Source of the DNA: an uncultured archaeon
GTDB lineage: Archaea > Thermoproteota > Bathyarchaeia > TCS64
Direction of reading: 5' to 3'
Length of the DNA stretch: 64,000 nt
Assembly: GCA_938048735.1 (NCBI GenBank)
Contig: CALIUM010000009.1
Span: 1-64,000, forward strand
Shown here: piece after piece, positions 52,949-62,393 of the stretch
How positions within the stretch are numbered: position 1 is the first letter of the stretch
Layout of the letters: each line of letters starts with the position of its first letter
Notes under the pieces: model-generated
What the model saw: the letters and a program-made list of their open reading frames with translations, nothing else
What the model was told of the DNA's origin: nothing
The model's database searches: none
Translations under genes and position numbers: made by a program

Positions 52949-54079
52949 ATGGCGGCACCTGATTCTCGCCGTAATATCCTTATCCTATGTGTTGATAGGG
53001 ACGATGATATAGGAAGAAAGACGGGTATAGAGACCCCCATCTTGGGCAGAGATGCCAATTTAGAGGCCGCCTCACGCCTCGCCCTCGCCGATCCAGAAGA
53101 GGCTGACGCTAACGCGATGTTCGCGGCCGTTAGCCTATACGATAGGCTCGCAGCTGAGGGTGAAGATACCTATCAGCTTGCCACCATAGCTGGATCCAGT
53201 GAGGGGGGCGTTGAGGCCGATAGGAGCCTGATACATGAATTGGGGATCGTTCTTGAGAAGTTTCCGTCAAGAGAGGTTATCCTGGTTACAGATGGGTTTG
53301 CCGACGAGTTTATTGTTCCAATAATCCAGTCTCGAATACATATAACCTCTATACGTCGCGTAGTTGTTAAACATAGCGAGAGGATAGAGGAGTCTTGGGC
53401 CATATTTCTACGCTATATGAAAACCCTTTTCAACGATCCCCACTATTCGAGATTTAGCCTGGGAGTTCCAGGGATCCTTCTCGTCGTCTTAGGCTTCCTG
53501 ATAGTCTTAGATCAGCTTCAAAATGCAGGTATGATCATCCCCTTCATCGTCGGGATGACCCTTCTCCTTAGAGGATTTGGAATAGATAAAAAGCTGGCCT
53601 CGCTCAGGTTTATGCTTCCGCCACCTGAGAGGCAGCTCGTTCTAGCATCTATTGGCGTGGGATTAATCCTATCCGTGATAGGTTGCTATCTGGGCGTTGT
53701 TGAGGCTGTTGGGTTTATACCAGAGAATTCCCCCCCTTTCTGGTCTAATATAGCATACTGGATTCAGCTTTCCCCAATCTTGGTTGGGAACTTCCTTTTA
53801 AAGGCCGTTGACCTCATCGTCTTTGGGGCCATGGTGGCACTGCTTGGGGGCTTCGTCTCCTACTTCATCCAAGGGGACCCAAGGAGGTTGAGGAACATAG
53901 TGGGCCTAATTGTCACCTTCTGGCTCCGCTTCATAGCCATCGAGTCGGCGAAGGTCTTGAACGAGCCTGGTAAGCCCCTCACCCTCACATCCCCTCTGGT
54001 GCTCATGACGATATGGGGATTTATAACCACGATAACCTCCGTAATCATCCTATACGGGATTCATAAAAAGTTCATGTAA
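52949..54079 (+). CDS. DUF373 membrane protein
   Basis: The 376-residue protein has a soluble N-terminal half starting with LILCVDRDDDIGRKTG, including PEEADANAMFAAVSLYDRLAAEG and VILVTDGFADEFIVPIIQSR, and five or six C-terminal membrane helices (about 170-370). This is the archaeal DUF373 family, function unknown. The N-terminal Asp-rich loop could bind metal or nucleotide. A cis-prenyltransferase gene follows 26 bases later in the same orientation, which suggests a link to membrane lipid or glycosyl-carrier metabolism. Confidence 0.85.
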   Translation: MAAPDSRRNILILCVDRDDDIGRKTGIETPILGRDANLEAASRLALADPEEADANAMFAAVSLYDRLAAEGEDTYQLATIAGSSEGGVEADRSLIHELGIVLEKFPSREVILVTDGFADEFIVPIIQSRIHITSIRRVVVKHSERIEESWAIFLRYMKTLFNDPHYSRFSLGVPGILLVVLGFLIVLDQLQNAGMIIPFIVGMTLLLRGFGIDKKLASLRFMLPPPERQLVLASIGVGLILSVIGCYLGVVEAVGFIPENSPPFWSNIAYWIQLSPILVGNFLLKAVDLIVFGAMVALLGGFVSYFIQGDPRRLRNIVGLIVTFWLRFIAIESAKVLNEPGKPLTLTSPLVLMTIWGFITTITSVIILYGIHKKFM

Positions 54080-54105
54080 ATTTATAATGGATAAAGGGTC
54101 TCCAC

Positions 54106-54942
54106 TTGCTCCCGCTATGGTTTTATCTTCTCGTGCCCGTGGAATATGGAGTCGCATTGTCTCTTCGGGGCATCCTCTCCTCCTTGGGTGTCTATAGGGC
54201 CTATAGGGAGTGGCTTCGAAGGCAGATAAAGTCCGGCGAGATGCCTAGGCATATCGGAGTTATCCTCGATGGGAATAGGCGTTGGGCCCTCTCTAGGGAT
54301 CTGGCCCCCTGGGAGGGGCATAGATGGGGGGCATCTAAGGTTGAGGAATTCCTAAAGTGGTGTATAGAGCTCGGGATAAAGATGGTCACATTGTATGTAT
54401 TCTCGACCGAGAACTTCCAGAGGCCTAAAAGGGAGGTTGAGGAGCTGATGAGGATCGCGGAGGAGAACTTCGATAAGGTATTGAAGAGCGAGGTGATCCA
54501 CAAGAACAGGGTTTGTGTTAGGGTTATAGGTAGGCTCCACCTGTTGCCGGAGAATCTGAGATATCTGATATACAGGGTTGAGGAGGCGACCAAGCTCTAT
54601 GATAGATTCTACCTTAATCTGGCCATCGCCTACGGGGGTAGGGCGGAGATCATCGACGCCGTCAGAGTGATATCCGGGATGGTGGCTAGTGGTGAGCTGA
54701 GCCCCGACTCCATCGATGAGGAGACCTTCCAGAGGTTTCTATACACCTCATATCTCCCCCAGCAGGATCCCGACCTTATCATTAGGACCTCCGGTGAGTC
54801 TAGGCTGAGCGGTTTCCTCCTTTGGCAGTCGGCCTATAGTGAGCTATTCTTCATCGATGTCTACTGGCCTGAGTTCAGGGAGATAGACCTCTATAGGGCG
54901 ATAAGGAGCTATCAACAGAGGAGTAGGAGGTTCGGGAGGTAG
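54106..54942 (+). CDS. uppS: cis-prenyltransferase (undecaprenyl-diphosphate-synthase family)
   Basis: The 278-residue enzyme has the catalytic HIGVILDGNRRWALSRD loop (about 48-64), GHRWGASKVEEFLKWC, LYVFSTENFQRP and the C-terminal DLIIRTSGESRLSGFLLWQSAYSE. In archaea it makes long polyprenyl chains that, as dolichyl phosphate, carry glycans. The unusual N-terminal hydrophobic lead (about 1-22) may anchor it to the membrane. Start is TTG at 54106. It could serve the polysaccharide or N-glycan pathway of this organism. Confidence 0.92.
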   Translation: MLPLWFYLLVPVEYGVALSLRGILSSLGVYRAYREWLRRQIKSGEMPRHIGVILDGNRRWALSRDLAPWEGHRWGASKVEEFLKWCIELGIKMVTLYVFSTENFQRPKREVEELMRIAEENFDKVLKSEVIHKNRVCVRVIGRLHLLPENLRYLIYRVEEATKLYDRFYLNLAIAYGGRAEIIDAVRVISGMVASGELSPDSIDEETFQRFLYTSYLPQQDPDLIIRTSGESRLSGFLLWQSAYSELFFIDVYWPEFREIDLYRAIRSYQQRSRRFGR

Positions 54943-54946
54943 GAGC

Positions 54947-56011
54947 CTATATACAGACCTCATCCAGGCTTTCCACAAATCTTGTTAATCTCTCGGCCCC
55001 TCCCCTGCCCACTAGGACCGTGTCCTCTATCCTGACTCCCCCCTTCCCCGGTATGTATATCCCTGGCTCGCATGTAACGACGTTTCCCGATGTCAGGGTA
55101 TCTTCGCTTATCTCGTTGAGGGATGGGGGTTCGTGGATGTCCAGCCCAACCCCATGGCCTAAGGAGTGTACAAAATACTCAGAGTAGCCCTCCTTATCTA
55201 TGATGTCCCTTGCAGTCTTATCCAAGTCTCTTCCCTTTGCCCCCTCTTTAAACTCCATCATCGCTGCCTCCTTTGCTTTGAGGACGGTCTCATATATCTC
55301 AGCCTTCTCCTTCGTGGGCTTTCCAACTATGAAGGTTCTTGTGAGGTCTGACTTGTATTCCTTATATGAAGCTCCGAGATCCACCGTGACAAAATCACCT
55401 CTTTTAATCTCCCTATCCGTAACACCGGCGTGTGGATAAACCGATCTCGGCCCTGAGGCGATGCTTATCGGGAATGCGAGCCCCTCGGCCCCAGCCCTCA
55501 TCATGGAGTGGACAGCCTCCGCCGCCAGCTCGAACTCCCTCACCCCCTCTCTAAGGCTTTCCATTATGGAATTCATACCGATGCTGGCAAGCTCTCCTGC
55601 CCTTCTCATCAGCGCCTCTTCCTGAGGATCCTTTATCTTTCTCATCTCCCAGATTATTTTGGATGTGTTAATAAACTCGCCTTCTTTATATCTTTCATTT
55701 AATCCTTTATATACTTCAATCGGCAAATCATCAAATCCAATCACTTTAGCATTAATCTTTTTTAACTCACTTTCAATTATTTCCAAAATTTGATCTCTCT
55801 TATATGGATATACCCTACACCCTTTTGCTTGTTCCAAAGATATTGTATAATCAACTTTAGGTGCTAATAGTAGAGGTTCAAAATCAAGATTTACTAGAAG
55901 AAAAGTTCCACCTGTAGTTCCTGAATAATAGTAGATACTCGATTTTTGAGATATTATGTAGATATCGATTCTCTCCCTTACCATCAACTCAACAAGCCTT
56001 CTCAGCCTCAT
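54947..56011 (-). CDS. M24 metallopeptidase (Xaa-Pro dipeptidase type)
   Basis: The 354-residue protein has a creatinase-like N-terminal domain (about 1-125) and a pita-bread catalytic domain with the metal ligands visible: VTVDLGASYKEYKSDLTRTF (two Asp), HSLGHGVGLDIHEPP (His) and the late Glu in VVTCEPGIYIPGKGGVRIEDTV. It removes N-terminal residues or splits Xaa-Pro dipeptides. The N-terminal domain DNA (about 55660-55960) is much more AT-rich than the catalytic part, one of several such switches in the window. Confidence 0.92.
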   Translation of the reverse strand: MRLRRLVELMVRERIDIYIISQKSSIYYYSGTTGGTFLLVNLDFEPLLLAPKVDYTISLEQAKGCRVYPYKRDQILEIIESELKKINAKVIGFDDLPIEVYKGLNERYKEGEFINTSKIIWEMRKIKDPQEEALMRRAGELASIGMNSIMESLREGVREFELAAEAVHSMMRAGAEGLAFPISIASGPRSVYPHAGVTDREIKRGDFVTVDLGASYKEYKSDLTRTFIVGKPTKEKAEIYETVLKAKEAAMMEFKEGAKGRDLDKTARDIIDKEGYSEYFVHSLGHGVGLDIHEPPSLNEISEDTLTSGNVVTCEPGIYIPGKGGVRIEDTVLVGRGGAERLTRFVESLDEVCI

Positions 56012-56258
56012 AGCACTCCAAATCTCGATCTGGAGGCACAGATTTAAATTTTTGAAGATGGAGGGGCTCCAAAAATCCTTGGCGCAATGAGAGAAAATCG
56101 TAATCCCAATCTAATACTCAGTAATACGAATATCTTGCAGCTGCCCGCGAACATCAGGCTTGAATTGTTTAAAGGATTATAGAAAAGGCGCGTGTTGGTA
56201 CCGACAACGTTAACCCTCCATGTGGATAAGTGAGGCAATCTAGAGGCGGGGGATAAGG

Positions 56259-59200
56259 TTGACTCATCTAACCAGGATCGTGCTGAAGAACTTCAAGTCC
56301 TTCGGCGGAGTCACTAGGCTGAACCTGGAGAGGGGTTTCAATGTCATAACTGGTCCGAATGGCAGCGGAAAGAGTAACATAATAGACGCAGTCCAGTTCG
56401 TCCTAGGAGAGGTGGCATCCAGGAGGATGAGGGCCTCCGACCTCACAGAGCTGATATACGATGGAGGTGGAGGCCAGAGGGCCACCGTCGCCCAAGTGAG
56501 CATATCCCTCGACAACTCGGATAGAAGCATCCCAATCGATAAGCCATTGGTGACCATCGGGAGGAGCATAGACAGGAGGGGGAACAGCAAGTATTTCCTA
56601 AACGGAAAGAGAACCTCTAGGAGGGTTCTGCTAGATCTCCTCGGGATGGCCGGCATCAGCCCCGGCGGGTATAACATCGTCCTCCAGGGGGCGGCTACAA
56701 GGCTGAGCGACCTCACCCCTCAAGAGAGGATGGCATCCCTAAAGGAACTCATAGGCATAGCGGTGTATGAGGAGAAGAGGGCGGAGGCGGAGAGGAGGCT
56801 CTCAGAGGCGGAGCGTAAGATCGAGGTCGCCTCGGCTAGGGTTGATGAGGTCAGGAAGCGGGTTATGGAGCTCGAGGGGCAGAGGAATGACGCTATAAGG
56901 TACAGGTTCCTAGTCGAGGAGGAGAGGAAGCTCTCGGCGATAAAGCTCTCTATGAGGCTGTTCAACCTCGAGGAAAGCATTGGGGAGGTCAGGAAGAGGC
57001 TCGAGGAGATTCAAGCAGAGCTTGGAGCTATCGAGGAGAGAAGGGAAAGGCTGATCTCGGAGAGGGAGAAAGTTCTCTCTGACTGGGAAACGCTGAACAG
57101 GTTAAAGGGAGAAGACGGGGACTTAGAGGCCCTGAGATCCGAACTCCTGGAGAAGAGCTCCTTGAAGGCGGAGATCGAGGCTAGAATTAAGGAGATCGAC
57201 TCGAAGAAGCAAAACCTTCAAGCATTAATAGAAGAAAAGAGCATGGAGCTAGAAAAACTTAAAATTGAAGTAAAAGAAAAAAACGAAGATTTTCAAAGAC
57301 TTATTCAAAATGAAAAACAGATGAATTTGGATATTTTGGAAAAAGAAGATAAATTGAAAACGATGGAAGAAGAAATGAGAAAAATGAAAGAGAATTTAGA
57401 AAGGTCTCAAAAACACATTGAATCTCTTTCAGAATCAATGGTAGCAAAGCAGGAAGTTCTTAAAGGTTTAGAAATTGAACTGGAGAAAAAATTGTATAAT
57501 TTAAATAGTATTAAAGAGAAATTTTTAGAGATAGGAAATAAAAGAGAAGAGGTATCTAAAACTCTTAAATCACTAATCGCAAAATACGAGGAACTGGAGA
57601 AACTCAGGGAATCGGAGGTTCAAAAACTTCACGATATGCTCCTCGAGACAGAGAAACAGGTGGAGAGGCAGAGACGATTGAGGGGTATAATAGTGGATGC
57701 GGGTAGGCTTGCTAAGGAGGTTGAGACGACTATAACCCAGTTCTCAGCGAAGAGGGAGCTATGGGAGAAGATGGCCGCTGCTGACAAGGGATTAGAGAGG
57801 GTGAAGGAGATGGGGGAGGCTGGGGCTCTACCGGGATACCACGGCCCCCTCGAGGACCTGATAGGCTTCCAGCCGGAGTACCAGAAGGCGATAATAAATT
57901 CCTCGAACGGTTGGATTAAGGCCATCGTCTTCGAGGATCTGAACTCGGCCATGGGCTGCATAGATCTACTGAAGAGGACCAAGGTGGGATTCGCCAGGTT
58001 CATCCCCCTGAAGGATATCCGGGGCTTAAGACCGCTTCCAGAACCCTCAGGGGAGGGAATAATGGGGCCATTAGCACAATTCATCAGATTCGATGAGAGG
58101 TATCTTCCAGCCGTAAACCTCGTGTGGGGCGATGTCATCCTCGTGAAGGATGAGACCCACGCATTGAGGATGGCTAAGGAGGGCTATAGAGCTGTCACCA
58201 TCTCAGGCGATGTCTACGAGGCCATGGGGGGAGTTATAGGTGGATATCACCAGAAACCTGAAGAATTATCTAAGATGATACCCAAAGAGGAGTCAATCAA
58301 AGCTTTAAAAGATACAATAAATATCTTGAGGGAAAGAATACTTAAAAGAATGGACGAAATAAAACTTTCAGGAAATAGTCTTAGAAAATTTGTTGAGTTC
58401 GTGGAAAGTTCAAGGAGTAATATAAATAAAATAGAAGAACAAATGATGGAAATAAAGGATAATATTAATAGATTAGAAAAAAATGTAGATATTTTAGAGA
58501 AGAAAAAAGGGGAGTTAGACCGCGAAATTAAAATGGAGGAAGAATTGATTAAAACTTTAAGAGAAAGAAAGGATAAGGCCATATTGGATATAGAAAAAGA
58601 CAAATATGAAATTTCTAAAATGAGGGAAAACATAAATTCATATAATTTGGATGATATAGAAAAAGAGATAAATGAACTTAGGCAAAAAATATCTCATTTA
58701 AAGGATGAAAAAAGTAAAACCAATTTAGATATTTCAATTTTAAATAGAACGATTAAAGAGATTTTGGAGCCAAAGATCTCGGAACTGGAGAATCAAATTA
58801 AAAGTTGGAAAGATGAACTTAATGTAATTTTAAAAGAAAAAGAGGAAATAAGCGGTGAAATTAAAGGAATATCTGAAAAAATTGTCGAAATTAATAGAAA
58901 GATTATTGAATTTGAATCAAAGATTAAACAAAAGAATGATTTTATTTTCAAGTATAAGGAGAAAATAGATAGTTTAGAGCAAAATTTATCTATTGTGGAG
59001 AAAGATAGAGAGAAACTCCTCAAAATGCATATGGATCTAAAATTAAATCTAGAAAGGCTCCAGATGGAGCTAGAACAGGGCTTCAGAGATCTGGCAAAAC
59101 TGGGCTTCTCTGAAAAGACCGGCGTGGAAGGGGTCGATTTTGAGGAGTTGGAGGGTAGATTGGAAATGATAAGGGCCGAGAGATCCTCCTTAGGGGCTGT

Positions 59201-59795
59201 CAACAACCTTGCGGAGGCTCAATACAATGAGGTTGTCGGAAACTATAAGCAACTGAGCATAAGGATAAATGAATTGGAGGAGGAGAAGGCCTCCATCATA
59301 AGGTTCATCGAGGAGGTTGAGAGGGAGAAGCTCGAGCACTTCATGAAGGCCTTCCACGAGATATGCGAGAGCTTCTCCAGCATCTTCTCCAAGCTCACTG
59401 GTGGAGGCGAGGGAAGGCTCGAGCTTCAGAGGCCAGAGAGCCCCTTCTCTGGAGGGGTAGACCTCTACATCCAGTTCCCGGGGAAGCCTATGAGGCTGGC
59501 GAGCGGGGCTAGTGGCGGTGAGAGATCCGTGGCCACCATCGCATATCTCCTAGCAATCCAATCCTTCCTGAAGGCCCCCTTCTACTTCTTAGACGAGATA
59601 GATGCCCACCTCGACTCCATGAATGTCTCGAGGCTCGCGGAGGTCCTGAGGGAGAGGTCTTCGGAGGCCCAGTTCATAGTTATCTCCCTGAAGGATGTCA
59701 TGCTCCATAGGGCTGATAAGATCTACGGCGTGTTCAACCCCGGAGATAGAAGCAGGGTCATAGCCCTTCCAATGACCATAGAGGTGGTCAGCTAA
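56259..59795 (+). CDS. smc: chromosome segregation protein SMC
   Basis: The 1178-residue ATPase has Walker A TGPNGSGKSN (about 31-40), a long coiled coil, a hinge around residues 515-670 (LEDLIGFQPEYQKAIINSS; GVIGGYH), the second coil, and the C-terminal signature ASGGERSVATIAYLLAIQ with Walker B FYFLDEIDAHLD. It forms the condensin core with ScpA and ScpB, encoded directly behind. Codons switch sharply to AAA/GAA-rich use in the two coil parts (about 57220-57600 and 58260-59040), while the heads and hinge keep AAG/GAG/AGG. Start is TTG at 56259. Confidence 0.96.
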   Translation: MTHLTRIVLKNFKSFGGVTRLNLERGFNVITGPNGSGKSNIIDAVQFVLGEVASRRMRASDLTELIYDGGGGQRATVAQVSISLDNSDRSIPIDKPLVTIGRSIDRRGNSKYFLNGKRTSRRVLLDLLGMAGISPGGYNIVLQGAATRLSDLTPQERMASLKELIGIAVYEEKRAEAERRLSEAERKIEVASARVDEVRKRVMELEGQRNDAIRYRFLVEEERKLSAIKLSMRLFNLEESIGEVRKRLEEIQAELGAIEERRERLISEREKVLSDWETLNRLKGEDGDLEALRSELLEKSSLKAEIEARIKEIDSKKQNLQALIEEKSMELEKLKIEVKEKNEDFQRLIQNEKQMNLDILEKEDKLKTMEEEMRKMKENLERSQKHIESLSESMVAKQEVLKGLEIELEKKLYNLNSIKEKFLEIGNKREEVSKTLKSLIAKYEELEKLRESEVQKLHDMLLETEKQVERQRRLRGIIVDAGRLAKEVETTITQFSAKRELWEKMAAADKGLERVKEMGEAGALPGYHGPLEDLIGFQPEYQKAIINSSNGWIKAIVFEDLNSAMGCIDLLKRTKVGFARFIPLKDIRGLRPLPEPSGEGIMGPLAQFIRFDERYLPAVNLVWGDVILVKDETHALRMAKEGYRAVTISGDVYEAMGGVIGGYHQKPEELSKMIPKEESIKALKDTINILRERILKRMDEIKLSGNSLRKFVEFVESSRSNINKIEEQMMEIKDNINRLEKNVDILEKKKGELDREIKMEEELIKTLRERKDKAILDIEKDKYEISKMRENINSYNLDDIEKEINELRQKISHLKDEKSKTNLDISILNRTIKEILEPKISELENQIKSWKDELNVILKEKEEISGEIKGISEKIVEINRKIIEFESKIKQKNDFIFKYKEKIDSLEQNLSIVEKDREKLLKMHMDLKLNLERLQMELEQGFRDLAKLGFSEKTGVEGVDFEELEGRLEMIRAERSSLGAVNNLAEAQYNEVVGNYKQLSIRINELEEEKASIIRFIEEVEREKLEHFMKAFHEICESFSSIFSKLTGGGEGRLELQRPESPFSGGVDLYIQFPGKPMRLASGASGGERSVATIAYLLAIQSFLKAPFYFLDEIDAHLDSMNVSRLAEVLRERSSEAQFIVISLKDVMLHRADKIYGVFNPGDRSRVIALPMTIEVVS

Positions 59796-60467
59796 ATGGG
59801 CCAGGAGAAGCCCTTCTACCTTCGCCCACCATGGGAGGTTCTATTCAGCGAGAGCATACTGGAAAAGATATCTCCCTGGAGCATCGACCTTACCCAGATC
59901 CTCTCATCCCTCCTTGAGGAGATGAGCCGGGTCGGGCTGGACTTCAGGGTTGCTGGGATCGCAGTAAACTCCTCATCCCTCATATACCTAAAGAAGGCCG
60001 AGCTCCTCCTCATAATGGAGGAGCCCCCCAAAAGCCCGCCCGAGGAAGAGGAGGTCTATGTTCCCCCTCCCCTTAGCCTACCATTCCGATTCGAGCTATC
60101 CAGCTCCACGATCCATGACCTGATAAATGCCCTCGAGAGGGTCCTATCCACGGTCGGAGGTGGAAACCTCCACGGTAGGATGCCGGTTCCAGTCGCTCCA
60201 ATCCCTGAGCCCTTAGAGGATTATATCATAGAGATCGAGGAGGATATGGAGGGCCATCTCGAGGTCCTCCTAGAAAGGATCAGATCCCTTTGTGCAGGTG
60301 GAGAAGCCATCAGCTTAACATACCTCCTCAAGGGCCAGAGCCGCCTAGAGATAGTAAGGGCCTTCATCTGCCTCCTGTTTCTGGCTCAAAGGGGCGAGAT
60401 ACAGCTTGAACAGGAAGAAGACGAGAAAGATATTAAGATAAATCTTTTGGGTGTTAAAAATGAATAA
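59796..60467 (+). CDS. scpA: segregation and condensation protein ScpA (kleisin)
   Basis: The 223-residue kleisin has an N-terminal helical part for the SMC neck (WSIDLTQILSSLLEEMSRVGLDFRVAGIAVNSSSLIYLKKAELLL), an acidic/Pro-rich linker (about 75-95) and a C-terminal winged helix (AFICLLFLAQRGEIQLEQ). It closes the ring between the SMC heads. Its ATG follows the SMC stop codon without any gap. Confidence 0.9.
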   Translation: MGQEKPFYLRPPWEVLFSESILEKISPWSIDLTQILSSLLEEMSRVGLDFRVAGIAVNSSSLIYLKKAELLLIMEEPPKSPPEEEEVYVPPPLSLPFRFELSSSTIHDLINALERVLSTVGGGNLHGRMPVPVAPIPEPLEDYIIEIEEDMEGHLEVLLERIRSLCAGGEAISLTYLLKGQSRLEIVRAFICLLFLAQRGEIQLEQEEDEKDIKINLLGVKNE

Positions 60468-61131
60468 GAAAACGGTTTCCAATATAGATGAGGAGATGGT
60501 TAAGTTGGAAGCGATTCTATACGCCTCTGGAAGACCTGTTGAGATTGAAAAGTTGAAGGGTGTTTTAAAGACCAGTTCAAGGAAGAAGGTGTTGAATCTC
60601 ATTAGGGAGCTTGCCAATATATACGAGGCTAGGGGTGGAGCTTTAATCATCGAGGAGCTACCTGAAGACATGGTAGCCCTGAAGGTCAGAGAAGAGTACT
60701 CTGATGTCGCTAGGGCATTCGCCTCCAAGCCGTTGCTGAAGCTTGGACCCCTAAAAACCCTCTCTTACATAGCATACCACGAGCCTGTCGAGGTTAGGGA
60801 GGTGCTCTCAAGGCTGGGTAAAAGGGCCCAGTCCCACCTAAGGACCCTGGAGGAGATGGCCCTCATAACGAGGGAGGAGGGTGGTGATGGCCTCATATTG
60901 AGGACGACGAGGTACTTCGCAGACCACTTCAGATTGGAGGCTGAGAAGGGAGATCCCAAGCAACAGCTCAGAAGCCTCTTCGAAGGTCTGAAGATCAAGA
61001 AGCTCGATAACGGGGATAGCCCCCAGCCACCCGCACGGGAAGAAGCCAGTGGAATGCTTACTTCCACACCTGAGGCGATAGCATACATTGCCGGGGGGCT
61101 TGATGAGAGCGATACTCCTCAGGGCCATTAA
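60460..61131 (+). CDS. scpB: segregation and condensation protein ScpB
   Basis: The protein has two winged-helix units: VKLEAILYASGRPVEIEKLKGVLKT (about 10-35) and PLKTLSYIAYHEPVEVREVLSRLGKRAQSHLRTLEEMALITRE (about 100-142). ScpB dimers bind the kleisin middle. The frame could begin with GTG at 60451 or ATG at 60460; either overlaps the scpA end (17 or 8 bases), so translation is coupled. The C-terminal tail after residue 170 is low in structure. Confidence 0.9.
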   Translation: MNKKTVSNIDEEMVKLEAILYASGRPVEIEKLKGVLKTSSRKKVLNLIRELANIYEARGGALIIEELPEDMVALKVREEYSDVARAFASKPLLKLGPLKTLSYIAYHEPVEVREVLSRLGKRAQSHLRTLEEMALITREEGGDGLILRTTRYFADHFRLEAEKGDPKQQLRSLFEGLKIKKLDNGDSPQPPAREEASGMLTSTPEAIAYIAGGLDESDTPQGH

Positions 61132-61344
61132 CCTGCTTAACCTCTCAACCCCCCAAAGAGTTTCAAACTCTAATTATCTAGATCGAGGAGCCCTAAGGTC
61201 CAGGGAGCAAACATACCAATACCTTCAGGTTGAGAAAGTGTTGTTGGGGTGATCCCTACAGTATGGGGGAACCTAGGCCTCTTAGCCTCTATTTATATTC
61301 CTCCACTTCCCAAGTTTTAGGAAAGCCGATGAGAGGGATGCTGG

Positions 61345-61731
61345 TTGACCTGGCATGGGGGTTTAACTAAGAGGAAGCCTTCAGGCGGAAAGAGGAGGCC
61401 TTACAGGACCAAGAGGAGCTATGAAAGGGGCGGACACCCCGCGGAGACAAGGCTCGGGGAGGCCGAGCTCAAGGTTGAGAGGGGGCGAGGGGGAAACATC
61501 AAGATGAAGCTCATCTCCGGAGATGAGGTTAATCTCTCGGACCCAGCCACGGGAAGGACTGAGAGGCTCAAGATCCTAGGGGTTGTGAGGAATCCAGCCA
61601 GCGTGGACTACAACAGAAGGGGGGTAATAACCAAGGGAGCCATCATCCGAACCGAGAGGGGACTGGCCAAGATAGTATCCAGACCTGGGCAGGACGGGAT
61701 CCTGAACGCAGTGATTCTTACCGAAGAGTAA
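61345..61731 (+). CDS. rps8e: 30S ribosomal protein S8e
   Basis: The 128-residue protein has the S8e marks [34 protein letters not shown] and [38 protein letters not shown]. It is an archaeal/eukaryotic small-subunit protein. Start is TTG at 61345. A 213-base gap before it holds no recognisable gene. Confidence 0.95.
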   Translation: [128 protein letters not shown]

Positions 61732-61764
61732 CGATATTATAGATGCTACCGAAGGGTTCTCGGG

Positions 61765-62037
61765 ATGAGGATGAGGGGAAAGGTGATCATATGGCCCTCA
61801 TACCTCGAAGCCACGCTCTCTAGAGGGGATGGGCGAAGGGTGCCTAAGGCCGTCGCTAAAAGGGGAGTGACGGCCGAGGATATATACCGAGCAGCCCAAA
61901 TGCTCGGATTAAACCCCGAACTCCGAAGGAGCGCGGCCCACCCAAGGATCTCGTGGAGGAAGACAGGCCTCGTTATGGTCGATAAGAAGATGCCCAAGAC
62001 AAGGCTCCTAAAGGAGCTGGCCCTGAGAATCCGATGA
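61765..62037 (+). CDS. srp19: signal recognition particle 19 kDa protein
   Basis: The 90-residue protein reads VIIWPSYLEATLSRGDGRRVPKAVAKRGVTAEDI, the SRP19 core that binds SRP RNA helices 6 and 8 and prepares SRP54 binding. The end LLKELALRIR is typical. It precedes gar1 and tfb, a common archaeal order. Confidence 0.93.
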   Translation: MRMRGKVIIWPSYLEATLSRGDGRRVPKAVAKRGVTAEDIYRAAQMLGLNPELRRSAAHPRISWRKTGLVMVDKKMPKTRLLKELALRIR

Positions 62038-62129
62038 ATTGAGTAAAGATCCCATTATGGCCTTCAGGAACTGAGAAGAGTTATAAGGGAGGCCCTTCTC
62101 TACTAGTCACGGCCTTCAGAAGGGATTCC

Positions 62130-62393
62130 ATGAAACCCAGTAGGAGGCTTGGAACAGTCCTACACATCTCCAGCAATAGTGGAAACCTGATCCTGAAGGC
62201 TGAGACGAGTGCAATTATAGGGGAGCCCGTAACCGACAGGGACAATAGGGTGGTTGGAAGGGTCTTCGACGTTTTCGGGCCCGTCTCCAACCCGTTCGTC
62301 GCGGTGAAGTCGGAGCTGGATAGGCCGGAGAGGCTCGTCGGAAGGCCCCTCTATGTCAGAAGGCCTGGAAGGGCGGAGGTGGTTAGGCATTGA
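62130..62393 (+). CDS. gar1: H/ACA ribonucleoprotein protein Gar1
   Basis: The 87-residue protein has the Gar1 beta-barrel: LGTVLHISSNSGNLILKAE, GEPVTDRDNRVVGRVFDVFGPVSNPFVAVK and the end RPLYVRR. It joins the H/ACA guide complex that makes pseudouridine in rRNA. Its end overlaps the start of tfb by 4 bases. Confidence 0.93.
   Translation: MKPSRRLGTVLHISSNSGNLILKAETSAIIGEPVTDRDNRVVGRVFDVFGPVSNPFVAVKSELDRPERLVGRPLYVRRPGRAEVVRH

Noticed and set aside
61132..61344. Possible structured RNA between scpB and rps8e
   Set aside because: Some short complementarities exist, but no box C/D, H/ACA or SRP/RNase P features could be recognised.
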